The translations under genes and the position numbers were made by a program. A model generated the notes under the pieces. That model made no database searches and was not told where the DNA came from. It was given only the letters and a program-made list of their open reading frames with translations. Of a DNA stretch of 64,000 nucleotides, positions 35,823 to 45,343 are shown one piece after another. The stretch covers positions 2,418,001 to 2,482,000 of the forward strand of contig NZ_CP132194.1 of NCBI RefSeq assembly GCF_030718935.1, written 5' to 3'. Each line of letters opens with the position of its first letter. Position 1 is the first letter of the stretch. This stretch comes from Psychrobacter sp. M13 (GTDB taxonomy: Bacteria > Pseudomonadota > Gammaproteobacteria > Pseudomonadales > Moraxellaceae).

Positions 35823-37187
35823 TTAAATATCTAACGGGCTTTGCGCCAAGTCCAATAGCGCCTGCCGTGAAGTATCCGTAAGCTTAGTTTTATCTAACTT
35901 TAAATAAGCGACTTGCTCTTTTGCCATGACGACTAACTCATCAACACCGTTGACCGCCATCATCTGCTGTGACCAGTCCTGAATGTCAATGTTTTTTGGG
36001 ATAGTCACAGTAGTACTAGAGAGATACGGCGGATCAGCGATAGGAATAATCAGTAGCAAAGCTATCGCCATAACCGCCGCTAATATGCCCCAAGCTAGCA
36101 AGTTGGATTGAGTGAGTAACAAACCGCCCATCGCCCCACCAATAAAAGCGCCAAAGAACTGACTCGATGAATTGAGTCCCATCGCCGTCGCTTTATTCGC
36201 GACTGGTGCGCGCTTAGATATCCATGACGGAATAGTCGCCTCAAGCAAATTAAAGCCCATAAAATATAACAGTAACCCTAAGATAATACCAACGCCGACT
36301 TGGCTACCTAACGCTAATACTACTAGCGCTACCGTCATCAGAGCAATCGCTCCTAGGAACACTTGACGCATCATGCGCTTCTTTTCGGCAATGATAATAA
36401 AAGGTATCGCGACCGCAAAGCCAATGAATAATAGCGGCAAATAAACTAAGCCTTGTTGACGTACAGATAGGCCCATTACCTCGCTAAGCTGATGCGGCAA
36501 AATAACAAATATTGCCGTCATGGTCAGATGCAGGGCAAAAATACCAAAATGCAAACGATTGAGATCACCGATTTTGAGGACAGTAGCGAGCTGCTCACCG
36601 ATAGACTTATTATCCAAATTATGTTTGAGCACCCGCATCGGTGATGGCACGATCAATAACAGCACCATAGCCAAAACAGCAAAACCTGCCGTCAACCAAA
36701 ACAGTCCTGATATGCCTAGTGAGCCGACTAATAACGGTCCAAAAGCAAACGCTAGCATAATAGAGGTGGCGATAGTCAAGCCCATCGTAGCCATGGCTTT
36801 GGTGCGCATCTCCTCGCGGGTGACATCGGCTAGTAGCGCCATCAATACCGCAGAAACAGCACCAGCACCTGCCAGCGCCCGACCGATAATCACTTCATAG
36901 ATATCGGTCGCGTTGGCCGCAATAATACCGCCGAGTGCAAACAATACTAGCCCGAGCATAATAATAGGCTTACGCGGGAATTTATCGGCGGCAAGGCTCA
37001 TCGGAATCTGAAATATCGCCTGCCCAAGTCCATAAATACCGACGGCTAAGCCAATCAAAAAAGGCGTGGCATGCGCATAATTATCGCCATAGACAGAAAA
37101 CACTGGCACAATCATAAACAGGCCAATCATCCGTAGCGCGAAGATACCACCAACCCCTGCAATTGCCCGTTTTTCTACGCTATTCAT
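35823..37187 (-). CDS. MFS transporter, YajR-like
   Basis: The protein has 454 residues, the length of E. coli YajR, and contains the YajR-type pattern FALRMIGLFMIVPVFSVYG, motif A-like region AADKFPRKPIIMLG, and twelve helices. The C-terminal 65 residues (after ADPPYLSS) form a small ferredoxin-like domain, as in YajR's YAM domain. It is a drug or metabolite exporter of unknown substrate. The neighbourhood (ssb and uvrA on either side) supports chromosomal core location. Confidence 0.8.
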   Translation of the reverse strand: MNSVEKRAIAGVGGIFALRMIGLFMIVPVFSVYGDNYAHATPFLIGLAVGIYGLGQAIFQIPMSLAADKFPRKPIIMLGLVLFALGGIIAANATDIYEVIIGRALAGAGAVSAVLMALLADVTREEMRTKAMATMGLTIATSIMLAFAFGPLLVGSLGISGLFWLTAGFAVLAMVLLLIVPSPMRVLKHNLDNKSIGEQLATVLKIGDLNRLHFGIFALHLTMTAIFVILPHQLSEVMGLSVRQQGLVYLPLLFIGFAVAIPFIIIAEKKRMMRQVFLGAIALMTVALVVLALGSQVGVGIILGLLLYFMGFNLLEATIPSWISKRAPVANKATAMGLNSSSQFFGAFIGGAMGGLLLTQSNLLAWGILAAVMAIALLLIIPIADPPYLSSTTVTIPKNIDIQDWSQQMMAVNGVDELVVMAKEQVAYLKLDKTKLTDTSRQALLDLAQSPLDI

Positions 37188-37905
37188 ACTTGCCTCACAG
37201 CTCTATTACTACTGACTTATCATTTGACCTTTATCGCCTAGCTCTTATTACTTAACGGCTGACACGCAGCATTACTTAGCGTACCAATTAAGCTCCTTAG
37301 CATAAAACCCTTAGTATAAAACATTCACCTTAGCGTTGCCGACACTTTTATCTGCTCGCAGGTTTGTGCTTGCTGTCTATACGCCCTCTACCTATGTGCT
37401 TGCTATGGCGCGCCGTTTCAAGCTGATTGGTTTACTCTATTCTATCGACTGATGCCAAGCTAGTTTTGAGCACTTAACAAATTTGTTACTAAGTGCAGTC
37501 AATCTGTGCTTATACCTTGAATAATTTGTCAATGATAACAATAAAGTAAGTCGTTACCCGCTATATGGCTTTAACATTTTTTATTGACTTACTGTTTCTA
37601 TTTTTTCTATCGGAGCAAGAATTTATTGAAACAAGAATTTAATAAATTCTAAAATTTCCGGTGCATATAGTGCTTAAATTATTAAACCAATATTCTAATA
37701 ACCTTTTAGCATTATTATTCGTAAACTGTTTTTGCTAAGCAGCGTAATAAAAACTTATCTTTTTGAAAAAAATTCTGATGTTTAATTCATATTAAGAACT
37801 GCCTACTGTTTTACTTAAATGATTGTATTTAAAATTTAACTGCATTTTTAACCAACGGCTAAGTTGGTTTTAACTTATATTTAGCTAATAGGAAATCAAT
37901 TACCG
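37188..37905. other. Long intergenic leader of uvrA, 718 bases
   Basis: This divergent region between the MFS gene and uvrA is AT-rich and has no credible frame. A candidate sigma-70 promoter for uvrA is TTGAAA (37626-37631), 18 bases, TAAAAT (37650-37655). Near the start of uvrA, AACCAAC (37850-37856) pairs with GTTGGTT (37863-37869) as a small hairpin. No clear LexA-type box CTG-N10-CAG with dyad symmetry was recognised, and Moraxellaceae commonly lack standard LexA. Confidence 0.45.
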
Positions 37906-40812
37906 ATGGCACATGATCATATCGCAATACGCGGCGCTCGTACTCATAACCTAAAAAATATTGATCTAGACATTCCACGTGATAAATTCGTGGTCATTAC
38001 TGGTCTATCAGGCTCTGGTAAATCATCATTGGCATTTGATACGCTTTATGCCGAAGGACAACGTCGCTATGTCGAGAGCTTGTCGGCTTATGCGCGTCAG
38101 TTTTTATCGCAGATGGAAAAGCCTGAAGTCGATAGTATCGAGGGTTTGTCACCTGCTATCGCCATCGAGCAAAAATCAACCAACCATAATCCACGCTCAA
38201 CGGTTGGTACGATTACCGAAATCTACGATTATCTGCGTCTATTATATGCGCGTATCGGTACGCCGTTTTGCCCTGAGCATAATGAGCCTATGGTCGCCCA
38301 GTCAGTGACTGAAATGGTCGATCAAGTCATGTCGCTACCTGCTGATACTAAGCTGATGATCCTAGCGCCTGTGATACGTGAGCGTAAAGGTGAGCATACC
38401 GTATTGCTTGAGCAGCTGATTGGTCAGGGCTTTGTCCGCGTGCGTGTCGATGGTGATGTCTATGATACCGATGAGCTACCGACGCTTGATAAAAAGAAAA
38501 AGCATACTATCGAGGTCGTAGTCGATCGCTTTAAAGTCCGTGATGACTTGGGCAACCGTGTGGCGGAGAGTCTTGAGACTGCGCTACGTTTAGGTCAAGG
38601 GCTAGTGACCCTACACTTTATGGATGGTAACCCAAAAGAAGATGGCAGCGACAATCAAGTGATGTCAGCTAAGCACTCCTGCCCCGTCTGCGATCGGGCG
38701 GTATCCGAGCTTGAGCCACGCATGTTTAGCTTTAACAATCCGTATGGTGCCTGTCCAAGCTGTGATGGCCTTGGTAAGCGTCAATACTTCGCCGCTGAAA
38801 AGCTGATTACCCATCATGAAAAATCATTGAATCAAGGTGCGATAAACGGTTGGGATAAGCGTCATGCTTATTACTTCGGTCTGCTCTCTACCGTCTGCAA
38901 GCATTTCAAAATCGATATGGACGCGCCTTGGCAAACGCTTTCAAAAGAGCAGCAAGATCTGATTATGCAAGGCTCAGGTAAAGAGAAACTAACTTTTAAC
39001 TTTACCGATGAGCGCGGGCGCAAAACCAATAAAACCATACCGTTTGAAGGGGTCTTGCCTTATCTTGAGCGTCGTTATGCTAAGACCCAAAGCAATCTAG
39101 TCCGTGATGAGCTGGCCAAATACCTAGCCGATACCACTTGTAACGTCTGTGATGGCGCACGTCTAAATGAGATATCGCGCAATGTGCGTGTTGATGATCA
39201 GACCATCGCTGAAATCGTCAAGTTATCTATTGGCGATGCAGCGGACTACTATAAAACGCTTAAAATCGGCGGTCATAAAGGCGAAGTCGCGGAGAAAATC
39301 TTTAAAGAGATCAATGAGCGCTTAAACTTCCTAGTGAGCGTCGGTCTTGATTATCTATCACTTGCCCGCTCTGCGGAGACTTTATCAGGTGGTGAAGCCC
39401 AGCGTATTCGCTTAGCCAGCCAAATTGGCGCCGGTTTAATGGGCGTGATGTACGTGCTTGATGAGCCGTCAATCGGTCTGCATCAGCGCGATAATGATCG
39501 CTTGCTTAAAACTTTGACTCGCTTGCGTGATTTAGGTAATACGGTGCTCGTCGTTGAGCATGATGAAGACGCCATTCGTCAAGCCGATCACGTTATCGAT
39601 ATCGGTATTGGTGCCGGTGTGCATGGTGGACATATCATCGCGCAGGGTACGGTCAAAGATATTATGGCCAATAAGGAATCGCTTACTGGACAATATATGT
39701 CGGGTAAAAAGCGTATTGAGATACCCAAAATTCGTCATAAGGCCAAAACGATAGACGTCGAAAGTAAAGGCAAAGCCAAACCTAAAAAAGTACCTATGAC
39801 TATCGAGCTCAAAGGCGCAACGGGCAATAACTTAAAAGATGTTGATTTGACGCTACCTGTTGGCATTATGACTTGTATCACTGGAGTATCAGGTTCAGGT
39901 AAATCGACTTTGATTAACCGTACCTTAATGCCACTTGCCGCTACCCAGTTGAATAATGCCTCAACGCTTATCGCAGATAAGCACGAGAGCATCAGCGGTC
40001 TTGAGCATTTGGATAAGATGGTCGATATCGATCAAAGCCCGATTGGCCGTACACCGCGCTCAAACCCTGCGACTTATACCGGAGTATTTACGCCAGTACG
40101 TGAGATGTTCGCGCAAACTCAAGAAGCCCGTGCCCGTGGTTATAAGCCGGGTCGCTTTAGCTTCAACGTTAAAGGCGGTCGCTGTGAGACTTGCCAAGGT
40201 GATGGTCTGATCAAAGTAGAAATGCATTTCTTACCTGATATGTATGTGCCGTGTGATACTTGTGAGGGCAAGCGCTACAACCGCGAGACCCTAGAGATTC
40301 ACTATAAAGGCAAAACTATCGCTGATGTGTTAGATATGACCGTGGAAGATGCCGTTGAGTTCTTCTCAGCGATACCCGCGATTTATCGTCGCCTGCAAGC
40401 GCTAATGGATGTCGGTCTAAGTTATATTCGTCTTGGTCAGTCTGCGCCAACGCTATCAGGTGGTGAGGCGCAACGAGTCAAACTAGCGCGTGAGCTTGCC
40501 AAGCGTGATACTGGACAAACGCTATATATCTTGGATGAGCCAACGACGGGTTTGCATTTCCATGATATCAATAAATTGCTAAATATCCTGCATGCGCTAC
40601 GTGACAAAGGTAATACTATCGTGGTCATTGAGCATAATTTAGACGTTATCAAAACGGCGGATTGGGTGATTGATCTTGGTCCTGAAGGCGGTAAAGGGGG
40701 CGGTATGATTATCGCGGAAGGTACGCCTGAGGAAGTCGCTGAGGTTAAAGGCTCGTTTACAGGTGAGTTCTTAAAGCCAATGCTTGAGCAGGCTATGTCA
40801 GAGGCGAGTTAG
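37906..40812 (+). CDS. uvrA: Excinuclease ABC subunit A
   Basis: The 968-residue UvrA is the damage-recognition ATPase of nucleotide excision repair. Both ATP sites are present: Walker [10 protein letters not shown] and GVSGSGKST, signatures [12 protein letters not shown] and [12 protein letters not shown], Walker [12 protein letters not shown] and [11 protein letters not shown]. The zinc modules are CPVC with CPSC, and CETC with CDTC. The length is slightly above E. coli (940) because of a Lys-rich stretch at 615-630 (KAKPKKVPM). The start ATG follows TAGGAAATC. A terminator follows. Confidence 0.97.
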   Translation: MAHDHIAIRGARTHNLKNIDLDIPRDKFVVITGLSGSGKSSLAFDTLYAEGQRRYVESLSAYARQFLSQMEKPEVDSIEGLSPAIAIEQKSTNHNPRSTVGTITEIYDYLRLLYARIGTPFCPEHNEPMVAQSVTEMVDQVMSLPADTKLMILAPVIRERKGEHTVLLEQLIGQGFVRVRVDGDVYDTDELPTLDKKKKHTIEVVVDRFKVRDDLGNRVAESLETALRLGQGLVTLHFMDGNPKEDGSDNQVMSAKHSCPVCDRAVSELEPRMFSFNNPYGACPSCDGLGKRQYFAAEKLITHHEKSLNQGAINGWDKRHAYYFGLLSTVCKHFKIDMDAPWQTLSKEQQDLIMQGSGKEKLTFNFTDERGRKTNKTIPFEGVLPYLERRYAKTQSNLVRDELAKYLADTTCNVCDGARLNEISRNVRVDDQTIAEIVKLSIGDAADYYKTLKIGGHKGEVAEKIFKEINERLNFLVSVGLDYLSLARSAETLSGGEAQRIRLASQIGAGLMGVMYVLDEPSIGLHQRDNDRLLKTLTRLRDLGNTVLVVEHDEDAIRQADHVIDIGIGAGVHGGHIIAQGTVKDIMANKESLTGQYMSGKKRIEIPKIRHKAKTIDVESKGKAKPKKVPMTIELKGATGNNLKDVDLTLPVGIMTCITGVSGSGKSTLINRTLMPLAATQLNNASTLIADKHESISGLEHLDKMVDIDQSPIGRTPRSNPATYTGVFTPVREMFAQTQEARARGYKPGRFSFNVKGGRCETCQGDGLIKVEMHFLPDMYVPCDTCEGKRYNRETLEIHYKGKTIADVLDMTVEDAVEFFSAIPAIYRRLQALMDVGLSYIRLGQSAPTLSGGEAQRVKLARELAKRDTGQTLYILDEPTTGLHFHDINKLLNILHALRDKGNTIVVIEHNLDVIKTADWVIDLGPEGGKGGGMIIAEGTPEEVAEVKGSFTGEFLKPMLEQAMSEAS

Positions 40813-40841
40813 GTTTATTCTTAATTTAATTGCTGTATTGA

Positions 40842-40870
40842 GGCTATCCTTTTGGGGGTAGCCTTTTTTT
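40842..40870 (+). terminator. Terminator of uvrA
   Basis: GGCTATCC, loop, GGGGGTAGCC then seven T. The stem has one bulge. It stands 30 bases after the uvrA stop. Confidence 0.8.
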
Positions 40871-41092
40871 GTTGAAGGATTCTAAGTCTATGTAGCTAAT
40901 TTTAAATTTTTCTTTTAAAAATATCTATTGTTATAATTAAACATTTATTAGAAACCTTACTACAAATAAAATATCATAGGTTATATAAATTTCCTAAAAA
41001 TGGATTAAACTAAATATAGTCAATAGTAGAATATTACACACATCATCGACTCAAGAACTTACAATCTTGAATACCAAGATATAGGATGGGAT

Positions 41093-41953
41093 TTGAAAAT
41101 ATTAAACGAACTTATTGAGATATTAGCTGATCATAATGCTGAATTGGACATGTGCCTGATCAAAGCTCAAATTCTAGCTCATAAGTTGAAAAACGAAGAG
41201 TTTAAAAAATGGGTAAATTACGAACTAAGAGGTTATCCATCTGATGTTAATTTACCCACCTATCGTATAATGAATTTAGTCCTTTTCGGAGATATATCAA
41301 ATGGTTATCATCGCCATTTCGACTATCGTCTTCCCTTATCAAATTTATCTGATCAACAAATTAATAGATTGACTATAAGGAAGGTTGATGAAAGTGTCAG
41401 TTCAATTAAGGATTGGGCTAACATGGATAATCTTTCATTTTCTATTCCTACTGAAGCTTGTGCTATTTTCTCTGATGCACTTAATGGTTATTATGTTGAA
41501 AGAATTGAAGCTAAAGCTAGTAATGGTAAAGACATCTTAACGCAAATCCGTTCGAAGCTTTTAGAATATTGCCTGACTATTTCTAATGAATTTCCAGATG
41601 ATATTGATTTAACTGACACAATAGATAAATCGGTTAAAGAGTTTAGTAATGAACAGTTCAAAATCATAGTTCAAGACAATGCAAATATTCATATCGGTGA
41701 TACTCTGTCACAGGTATCTAATGATATGAGAATCAACATCGATAAAATACCATCTGAAGACGTTCAAGCATTGGTAAATGCAATAAACAAAGACAAAGCA
41801 GTTGACGAAATAAATGAAAAATCTTGGGGTGAAAATACGGAAAACTGGTATATAGATATGCTGAGGAGAGCTGGCACTGACTCTTGGGATATATCAAAAG
41901 CTACAGCAGCGGCAATTTTAGCTACTTTAATAGCTAAGTATGCTGGATTTTAG
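41093..41953 (+). CDS. AbiTii-domain protein, putative defence gene
   Basis: The 286-residue protein begins MKILNELIEILADHNAELDM and contains KAQILAHKLKNEEFKKWVNY followed by ELRGYPSD and LPTYRI. This is the AbiTii signature (usual form KAkvLA-kLgn-EFk-Wv--EL-GYp). AbiTii is annotated as an abortive-infection-type toxin domain in phage-defence contexts. Its biochemistry is not settled. The C-terminus ends in a hydrophobic helix (ATAAAILATLIAKYAGF). The start is TTG with AGGATGGG upstream. The DNA is clearly more AT-rich than uvrA or thrE, and a dispersed repeat begins nine bases after the stop, as expected for an acquired gene. Confidence 0.75.
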   Translation: MKILNELIEILADHNAELDMCLIKAQILAHKLKNEEFKKWVNYELRGYPSDVNLPTYRIMNLVLFGDISNGYHRHFDYRLPLSNLSDQQINRLTIRKVDESVSSIKDWANMDNLSFSIPTEACAIFSDALNGYYVERIEAKASNGKDILTQIRSKLLEYCLTISNEFPDDIDLTDTIDKSVKEFSNEQFKIIVQDNANIHIGDTLSQVSNDMRINIDKIPSEDVQALVNAINKDKAVDEINEKSWGENTENWYIDMLRRAGTDSWDISKATAAAILATLIAKYAGF

Positions 41954-41962
41954 CCTGTAGTC

Positions 41963-41986
41963 GTAAGTTGAGTGGAGCTTGCAACC
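41963..41986. repeat. Dispersed 30-bp repeat, copy 1
   Basis: GTAAGTTGAGTGGAGCTTGC followed by AACC. It belongs to the family with the pattern GTAGGTTGG, GTCGAAG or GTGGAGC, GCGAC or GAGAC, CCAAC, and starts nine bases after the AbiTii stop. Confidence 0.65.
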
Positions 41987-42103
41987 TTTAAAATCTTAAC
42001 TTAAGATAAATCATTGATGGTAGAATGCTTAGCAATACCAAGAATATGACCATCAAGACGTAAGTTCCTTTTCTACCATTAACCTTACTTATGGATCTAG
42101 CCC

Positions 42104-42133
42104 GTAGGTTGTGTTAATGCAGAGAATTCAACA
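42104..42133. repeat. Dispersed 30-bp repeat, copy 2 (divergent)
   Basis: GTAGGTTGTGTTAATGCAGA followed by GAATTCAACA keeps the ends of the repeat (GTAGGTTG and CAACA) but has a different middle. It is the weakest member. Confidence 0.45.
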
Positions 42134-42157
42134 ATCTAATATTAAGCGGAATAACTC

Positions 42158-42187
42158 GTTGGGTCTCATACTTCGACACCAACCTAC
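42158..42187. repeat. Dispersed 30-bp repeat, copy 3 (inverted)
   Basis: On the minus strand it reads GTAGGTTGGTGTCGAAGTAT followed by GAGACCCAAC, the fullest copy. Ends GTTGG and CCAAC are mutually inverted. Confidence 0.7.
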
Positions 42188-42216
42188 AAAACAACTCTAC
42201 AACTCATACCCAATCC

Positions 42217-42244
42217 ATAGGTTGGCGTGGAGCTTGCGACACCC
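42217..42244. repeat. Dispersed 30-bp repeat, copy 4
   Basis: ATAGGTTGGCGTGGAGCTTG followed by CGACACCC. It lies 92 bases beyond the stop of the HEPN gene. Confidence 0.7.
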
Positions 42245-42335
42245 AAAATCGTAATTCATTGAAGACGCCTCAATCTGATATCGATCATATATTTTTTCAT
42301 TCCATTGAATTAAAGACTAGGATATTTTGGTTTTG

Positions 42336-43298
42336 CTATAATAACTCTGGATAATCTTCTTCTAGTTCTTTAATTTTCCGTAGTGTAGTAGTATGCATAC
42401 TCATAGAGTAAATCATAGGTTGCATAGAACCACCTTCAACTACGCTAGACTTATAATTCGCCTCGCTTTCGCGATATTTTTTCCATTTAAGTATAGACTC
42501 CTTAAATAAACCTTTATCAAAATCTAGCATGTCAGTAAAATCTTTATTTCTTAACTTACTGATATAACTTTCAAGCTTTATATCAATTTTATCGAACTCA
42601 TTGTGTGCATGAATGTTCATGTCAGTTTGTGTTTCTGGGGCATCTGGATATAATTTAGACTGAATGAAATCAGTAGTATTTTCCAAAAATATTTTAGTGT
42701 TCGAAAATAGTTCCTGAATAAAATCTTCATTAATTTCTACCTTTGTCCCAAACTCATGACAAAATATATGTCTTAATTCAAATACAGTAACAACACTCTT
42801 TAGAATTTCATTAGCATTATTTTTAAAACTACTATTGATTAGTCTCTGTTCATCAAAAACACTTTGAGTTTCAAAATTATTTAGTTCATGTAGGAATTTT
42901 ATTCCTAACAATATTGAGATATTATTATCAATATCACTTATATTATTGCAAGATAGTGTGTGCGAAATGAACTCACCAATTGTTAATTTTCTACTCTGAA
43001 TAGCATTAACTATATTATAGTCAAATTTTTTATTTGAGTTATTGAATTTTTCGACATTATTCGAGTAAGGTTCTCCATAATCTATAATCTCTGCATATAG
43101 AGAGCGAAAAAGCCCTTCCATACAGGCAACCAGAGCTATAGGTATATATTTGAAAACTTCTTCACTTAAATGACCTTTATTAGAATTATTTTTCAGTAAC
43201 TCTTGTAATGAGTAAAGTCTTAAATAAACCTGATGACTGTCCGCAAACTCATTTCTTGATTTTAACTCCATTATTTCTTTTATAGCATCTCTAGCCAT
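42336..43298 (-). CDS. HEPN-domain protein with a C-terminal LprI/DUF1311-like segment
   Basis: The protein of about 320 residues has an N-terminal helical part with PIALVACMEGLFRSLYAEII, typical of MAE_28990/RiboL-PSP-type HEPN proteins. RHIFCH (R-x4-H, about residues 176-181) is the catalytic RNase motif of HEPN domains. After an acidic spacer, the last 50 residues read WKKYRESEANYKSSVVEGGS then MQPMIYSMSMHTTTLRKIKELE. These follow the LprI/DUF1311 pattern W-YRD-EC, GGSm-PM, C-T-R-EL, but both cysteines are missing. The start ATG 43298 is chosen because GAGGA lies 7 bases upstream. A frame from TTG 43364 has no such site. It is AT-rich and repeats lie on both sides. A role in RNA cleavage during phage defence is inferred, not shown. 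Confidence 0.65.
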   Translation of the reverse strand: MARDAIKEIMELKSRNEFADSHQVYLRLYSLQELLKNNSNKGHLSEEVFKYIPIALVACMEGLFRSLYAEIIDYGEPYSNNVEKFNNSNKKFDYNIVNAIQSRKLTIGEFISHTLSCNNISDIDNNISILLGIKFLHELNNFETQSVFDEQRLINSSFKNNANEILKSVVTVFELRHIFCHEFGTKVEINEDFIQELFSNTKIFLENTTDFIQSKLYPDAPETQTDMNIHAHNEFDKIDIKLESYISKLRNKDFTDMLDFDKGLFKESILKWKKYRESEANYKSSVVEGGSMQPMIYSMSMHTTTLRKIKELEEDYPELL

Positions 43299-43420
43299 CA
43301 TAAAATCCTCATCGTAATGTAAATAACTTAATTTATCATACTTCTTCAAATGTAAAAAAATCAAGCTATTAGGTTAAGTTGACTAAGCAAAACTAACAAA
43401 TTATATTACGCAAAATCATC

Positions 43421-43452
43421 TTGTTGAGTCTCGTTCCTCAACACCAACTTAC
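43421..43452. repeat. Dispersed 30-bp repeat, copy 5 (inverted)
   Basis: On the minus strand GTAAGTTGGTGTTGAGGAAC followed by GAGACTCAACAA. It lies upstream of the HEPN gene start. Confidence 0.65.
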
Positions 43453-43514
43453 TAATAATTTTGCGATTAAGTTATAAAGGTCGCCTTGAAACGCATTTTA
43501 GCCTCGATTGTAGC

Positions 43515-43648
43515 GGTTATCCTGCTCAATTAGACGAGTTGCGAGGACTAGGTTTTGGCTTGGCTACGCGGAGCAAGAGACAGGACAAACCGTAGCCTTC
43601 GCCTCGTATCAATGAGCAGATAGGAGCGAAAAGCGGGATTAGCTCCTA
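43515..43648. repeat. Large structured inverted-repeat element
   Basis: CTGCTCAATTAGACGAG and GCGAGG on the left match, inverted and with a few changes, CCTCGTATCAATGAGCAG on the right. Inside them GGCTACG (43562-43568) pairs exactly with CGTAGCC (43591-43597), and just outside TAGGAGC (43621-43627) pairs with GCTCCTA (43642-43648). No frame crosses it. It looks like a non-coding structured repeat or a miniature element remnant rather than a gene. Confidence 0.5.
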
Positions 43649-43656
43649 CATCTATT

Positions 43657-43687
43657 GATCAAATCTCATATCTCGACACCAACCTAA
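43657..43687. repeat. Dispersed 30-bp repeat, copy 6 (inverted)
   Basis: On the minus strand TTTAGGTTGGTGTCGAGATA followed by TGAGATTTGATC. The left half is well kept, the right half less so. Confidence 0.55.
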
Positions 43688-43926
43688 AAACTCCCTACTC
43701 CTACCTTCGGCACTCGCCTACCTCATATCAATGACGCACAACGTTAAGCCTCTTAGCTGTGATTGATGACTAAGATAAACTTTCATCTTTCAGTTATTAT
43801 CCATTCAAATGAGCGACGTTCTGTTTTACCTATGACATTTATAGGTTTATCCTTTAAAAAAGCCTCTTAAGTTGTGCTATCTTGAGCTTGTAACCCTTCT
43901 TACTATCTATAAATTTGATAGCTAAC

Positions 43927-44742
43927 ATGCCTAATGTGAAAATGAACTCTATTAGCTATATACAGCAACAGCGCATTACTCGACTATGCGTGCGCTGCGG
44001 ATTACTACTGATGCAATATGGTGCTGAGTCTGCGGTGGTAGTTGACTTGTCCAAACGCTTAGGGATCGCCCTAGGTGTGAACAGTGTAGAGTGTTCGCTT
44101 AACTTTAATGCGCTAACCTTGACGACTATTTATAATGAGCGCTGTATCACCACTACGCGAGATACGGTCAATCAAAGTATTCATGTCAATCTACTGGTAC
44201 AGATTCAGCAAATAGTCAATAAAACGGAAGCCGCTATAGATAACGATGCGCTCAACGGTAGATTAACTGAACTGACGACACTAGCCTTTGATGAGTTGGA
44301 CAAGACCGTATATCCAGCGTGGCTAGTTAGTATATTTGTTGGGGCTTCTTGTGCTGCGTTTGCGTATCTCAATGGCGGTAGTTGGTCGATTACTGCTGTG
44401 ACCTTTACAGCTGGTATGGTAGCGATGCTAACCCGTATTTATTTATCTAGGCATCATTTTAATGCTTTTATCGCCGTTATTGCGACGGCATTTATCGCCT
44501 CTTTAATTGGCGCGACCACTTATTATTTCGATGTGGGTAATAATGCTGATATTGCAGTCGCCTCTAGCGTTTTACTATTAGTACCCAGCTTTCCTTTGAT
44601 TAATTCTTTTTCTGATATCTTAAAAGGCTATGTCAACATCGGCATTGGACGCGCTGTTTACACCTATATGTTGACCTTATCTGCTTGCGTTGGTATTGTT
44701 ATGGCGCTAGTGCTACTAAGAATACAGCACTGGGGATTTTGA
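43927..44742 (+). CDS. Threonine/serine exporter ThrE, N-terminal-type subunit
   Basis: The protein has about 271 residues. A cytoplasmic N-domain (residues 10-125) carries the ThrE motif RLCVRCGLLLMQYGAESAVV and VNSVECSLNFNALTLTT, and is followed by five hydrophobic helices beginning at YPAWLVSIFVGASCAAFAYL. It forms one half of a split ThrE amino-acid exporter, the other half being encoded two bases downstream. ATG 43927 is chosen. A TTG twelve bases earlier is possible, and neither has a good ribosome site. Export of threonine and serine is inferred from the family. Confidence 0.85.
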   Translation: MPNVKMNSISYIQQQRITRLCVRCGLLLMQYGAESAVVVDLSKRLGIALGVNSVECSLNFNALTLTTIYNERCITTTRDTVNQSIHVNLLVQIQQIVNKTEAAIDNDALNGRLTELTTLAFDELDKTVYPAWLVSIFVGASCAAFAYLNGGSWSITAVTFTAGMVAMLTRIYLSRHHFNAFIAVIATAFIASLIGATTYYFDVGNNADIAVASSVLLLVPSFPLINSFSDILKGYVNIGIGRAVYTYMLTLSACVGIVMALVLLRIQHWGF

Positions 44743-44743
44743 G

Positions 44744-45196
44744 ATGTGGTTCATTGAAACTATTATTCTATCTTGCATCATTACCCTCGGTTGGACACTG
44801 ATGTTCAACGTCCCTAAAAGGTATATTTTGCCTTGTTTATTGATGACTGCTTTTGGATTTGGATTAAAAACAGCGCTAGTGTACCAGCATGTTCATCTGG
44901 TGGTTGCCAGCTTCTTTGGTGCAATGCTTGCCAGCTTTTTGGGCGTGTATTTTTCTAAAAAATATACCCTACCGCCCAAAGCCCTCATCTCGCCAAGTGT
45001 CATTTGTATGATGCCCGGTATTGCCGCTTATAAGGCAATGGTCAGTATGGTACAGATTGGCTATTTTGGCTTTTCCGACGAATTATTTAGCCAAATGATG
45101 GTCTATTTATTTGAGGCGTTATTTGTCACCTCAGGACTGGTGCTAGGCTTGTCTATTCCTGGACTGTTATTTTATAGACGTCGTGCCATTGTTTAA
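44744..45196 (+). CDS. Threonine/serine exporter, C-terminal-type subunit (ThrE_2/DUF3815)
   Basis: The 150-residue integral membrane protein has five helices and belongs to the small ThrE_2 group. It ends GLVLGLSIPGLLFYRRRAIV. Motifs include SPSVICMMPGIAAYKAMVSM, the conserved PGxxxY region of these carriers. Its ATG follows the stop of the larger subunit gene by one base (TGAGATG), so the two are clearly translated together and should form one carrier. Confidence 0.88.
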   Translation: MWFIETIILSCIITLGWTLMFNVPKRYILPCLLMTAFGFGLKTALVYQHVHLVVASFFGAMLASFLGVYFSKKYTLPPKALISPSVICMMPGIAAYKAMVSMVQIGYFGFSDELFSQMMVYLFEALFVTSGLVLGLSIPGLLFYRRRAIV

Positions 45197-45343
45197 AAGT
45201 GTGCTACCTCTATCCTAACACTGAGCACACTGAAACGCCTCACCTTACTTTAACGATAAATAGCATCTCAGATTAGCCACAACATTCATTACAACAGCAC
45301 ATCAACCATCACAGCAATAATAATTAAATACAGGGATCTCTTA

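Larger units (their letters stand above)
41954..42335. other. Intergenic region between AbiTii and HEPN genes
   Basis: These 382 bases hold four copies of the dispersed repeat (one divergent) and otherwise no frame or terminator that I can support. The two genes converge here. Confidence 0.6.
43299..43926. other. Non-coding region between the HEPN and thrE genes
   Basis: It holds the HEPN gene leader, two copies of the dispersed repeat (43421 and 43657) and the structured inverted-repeat element (43515-43648). After 43690 I see only AT-rich promoter-type DNA for the thrE gene. No further frame is credible. Confidence 0.55.

Noticed and set aside
37979..38308. 109-codon frame inside uvrA
   Set aside because: It is an alternative frame of a perfectly conserved UvrA N-terminus.
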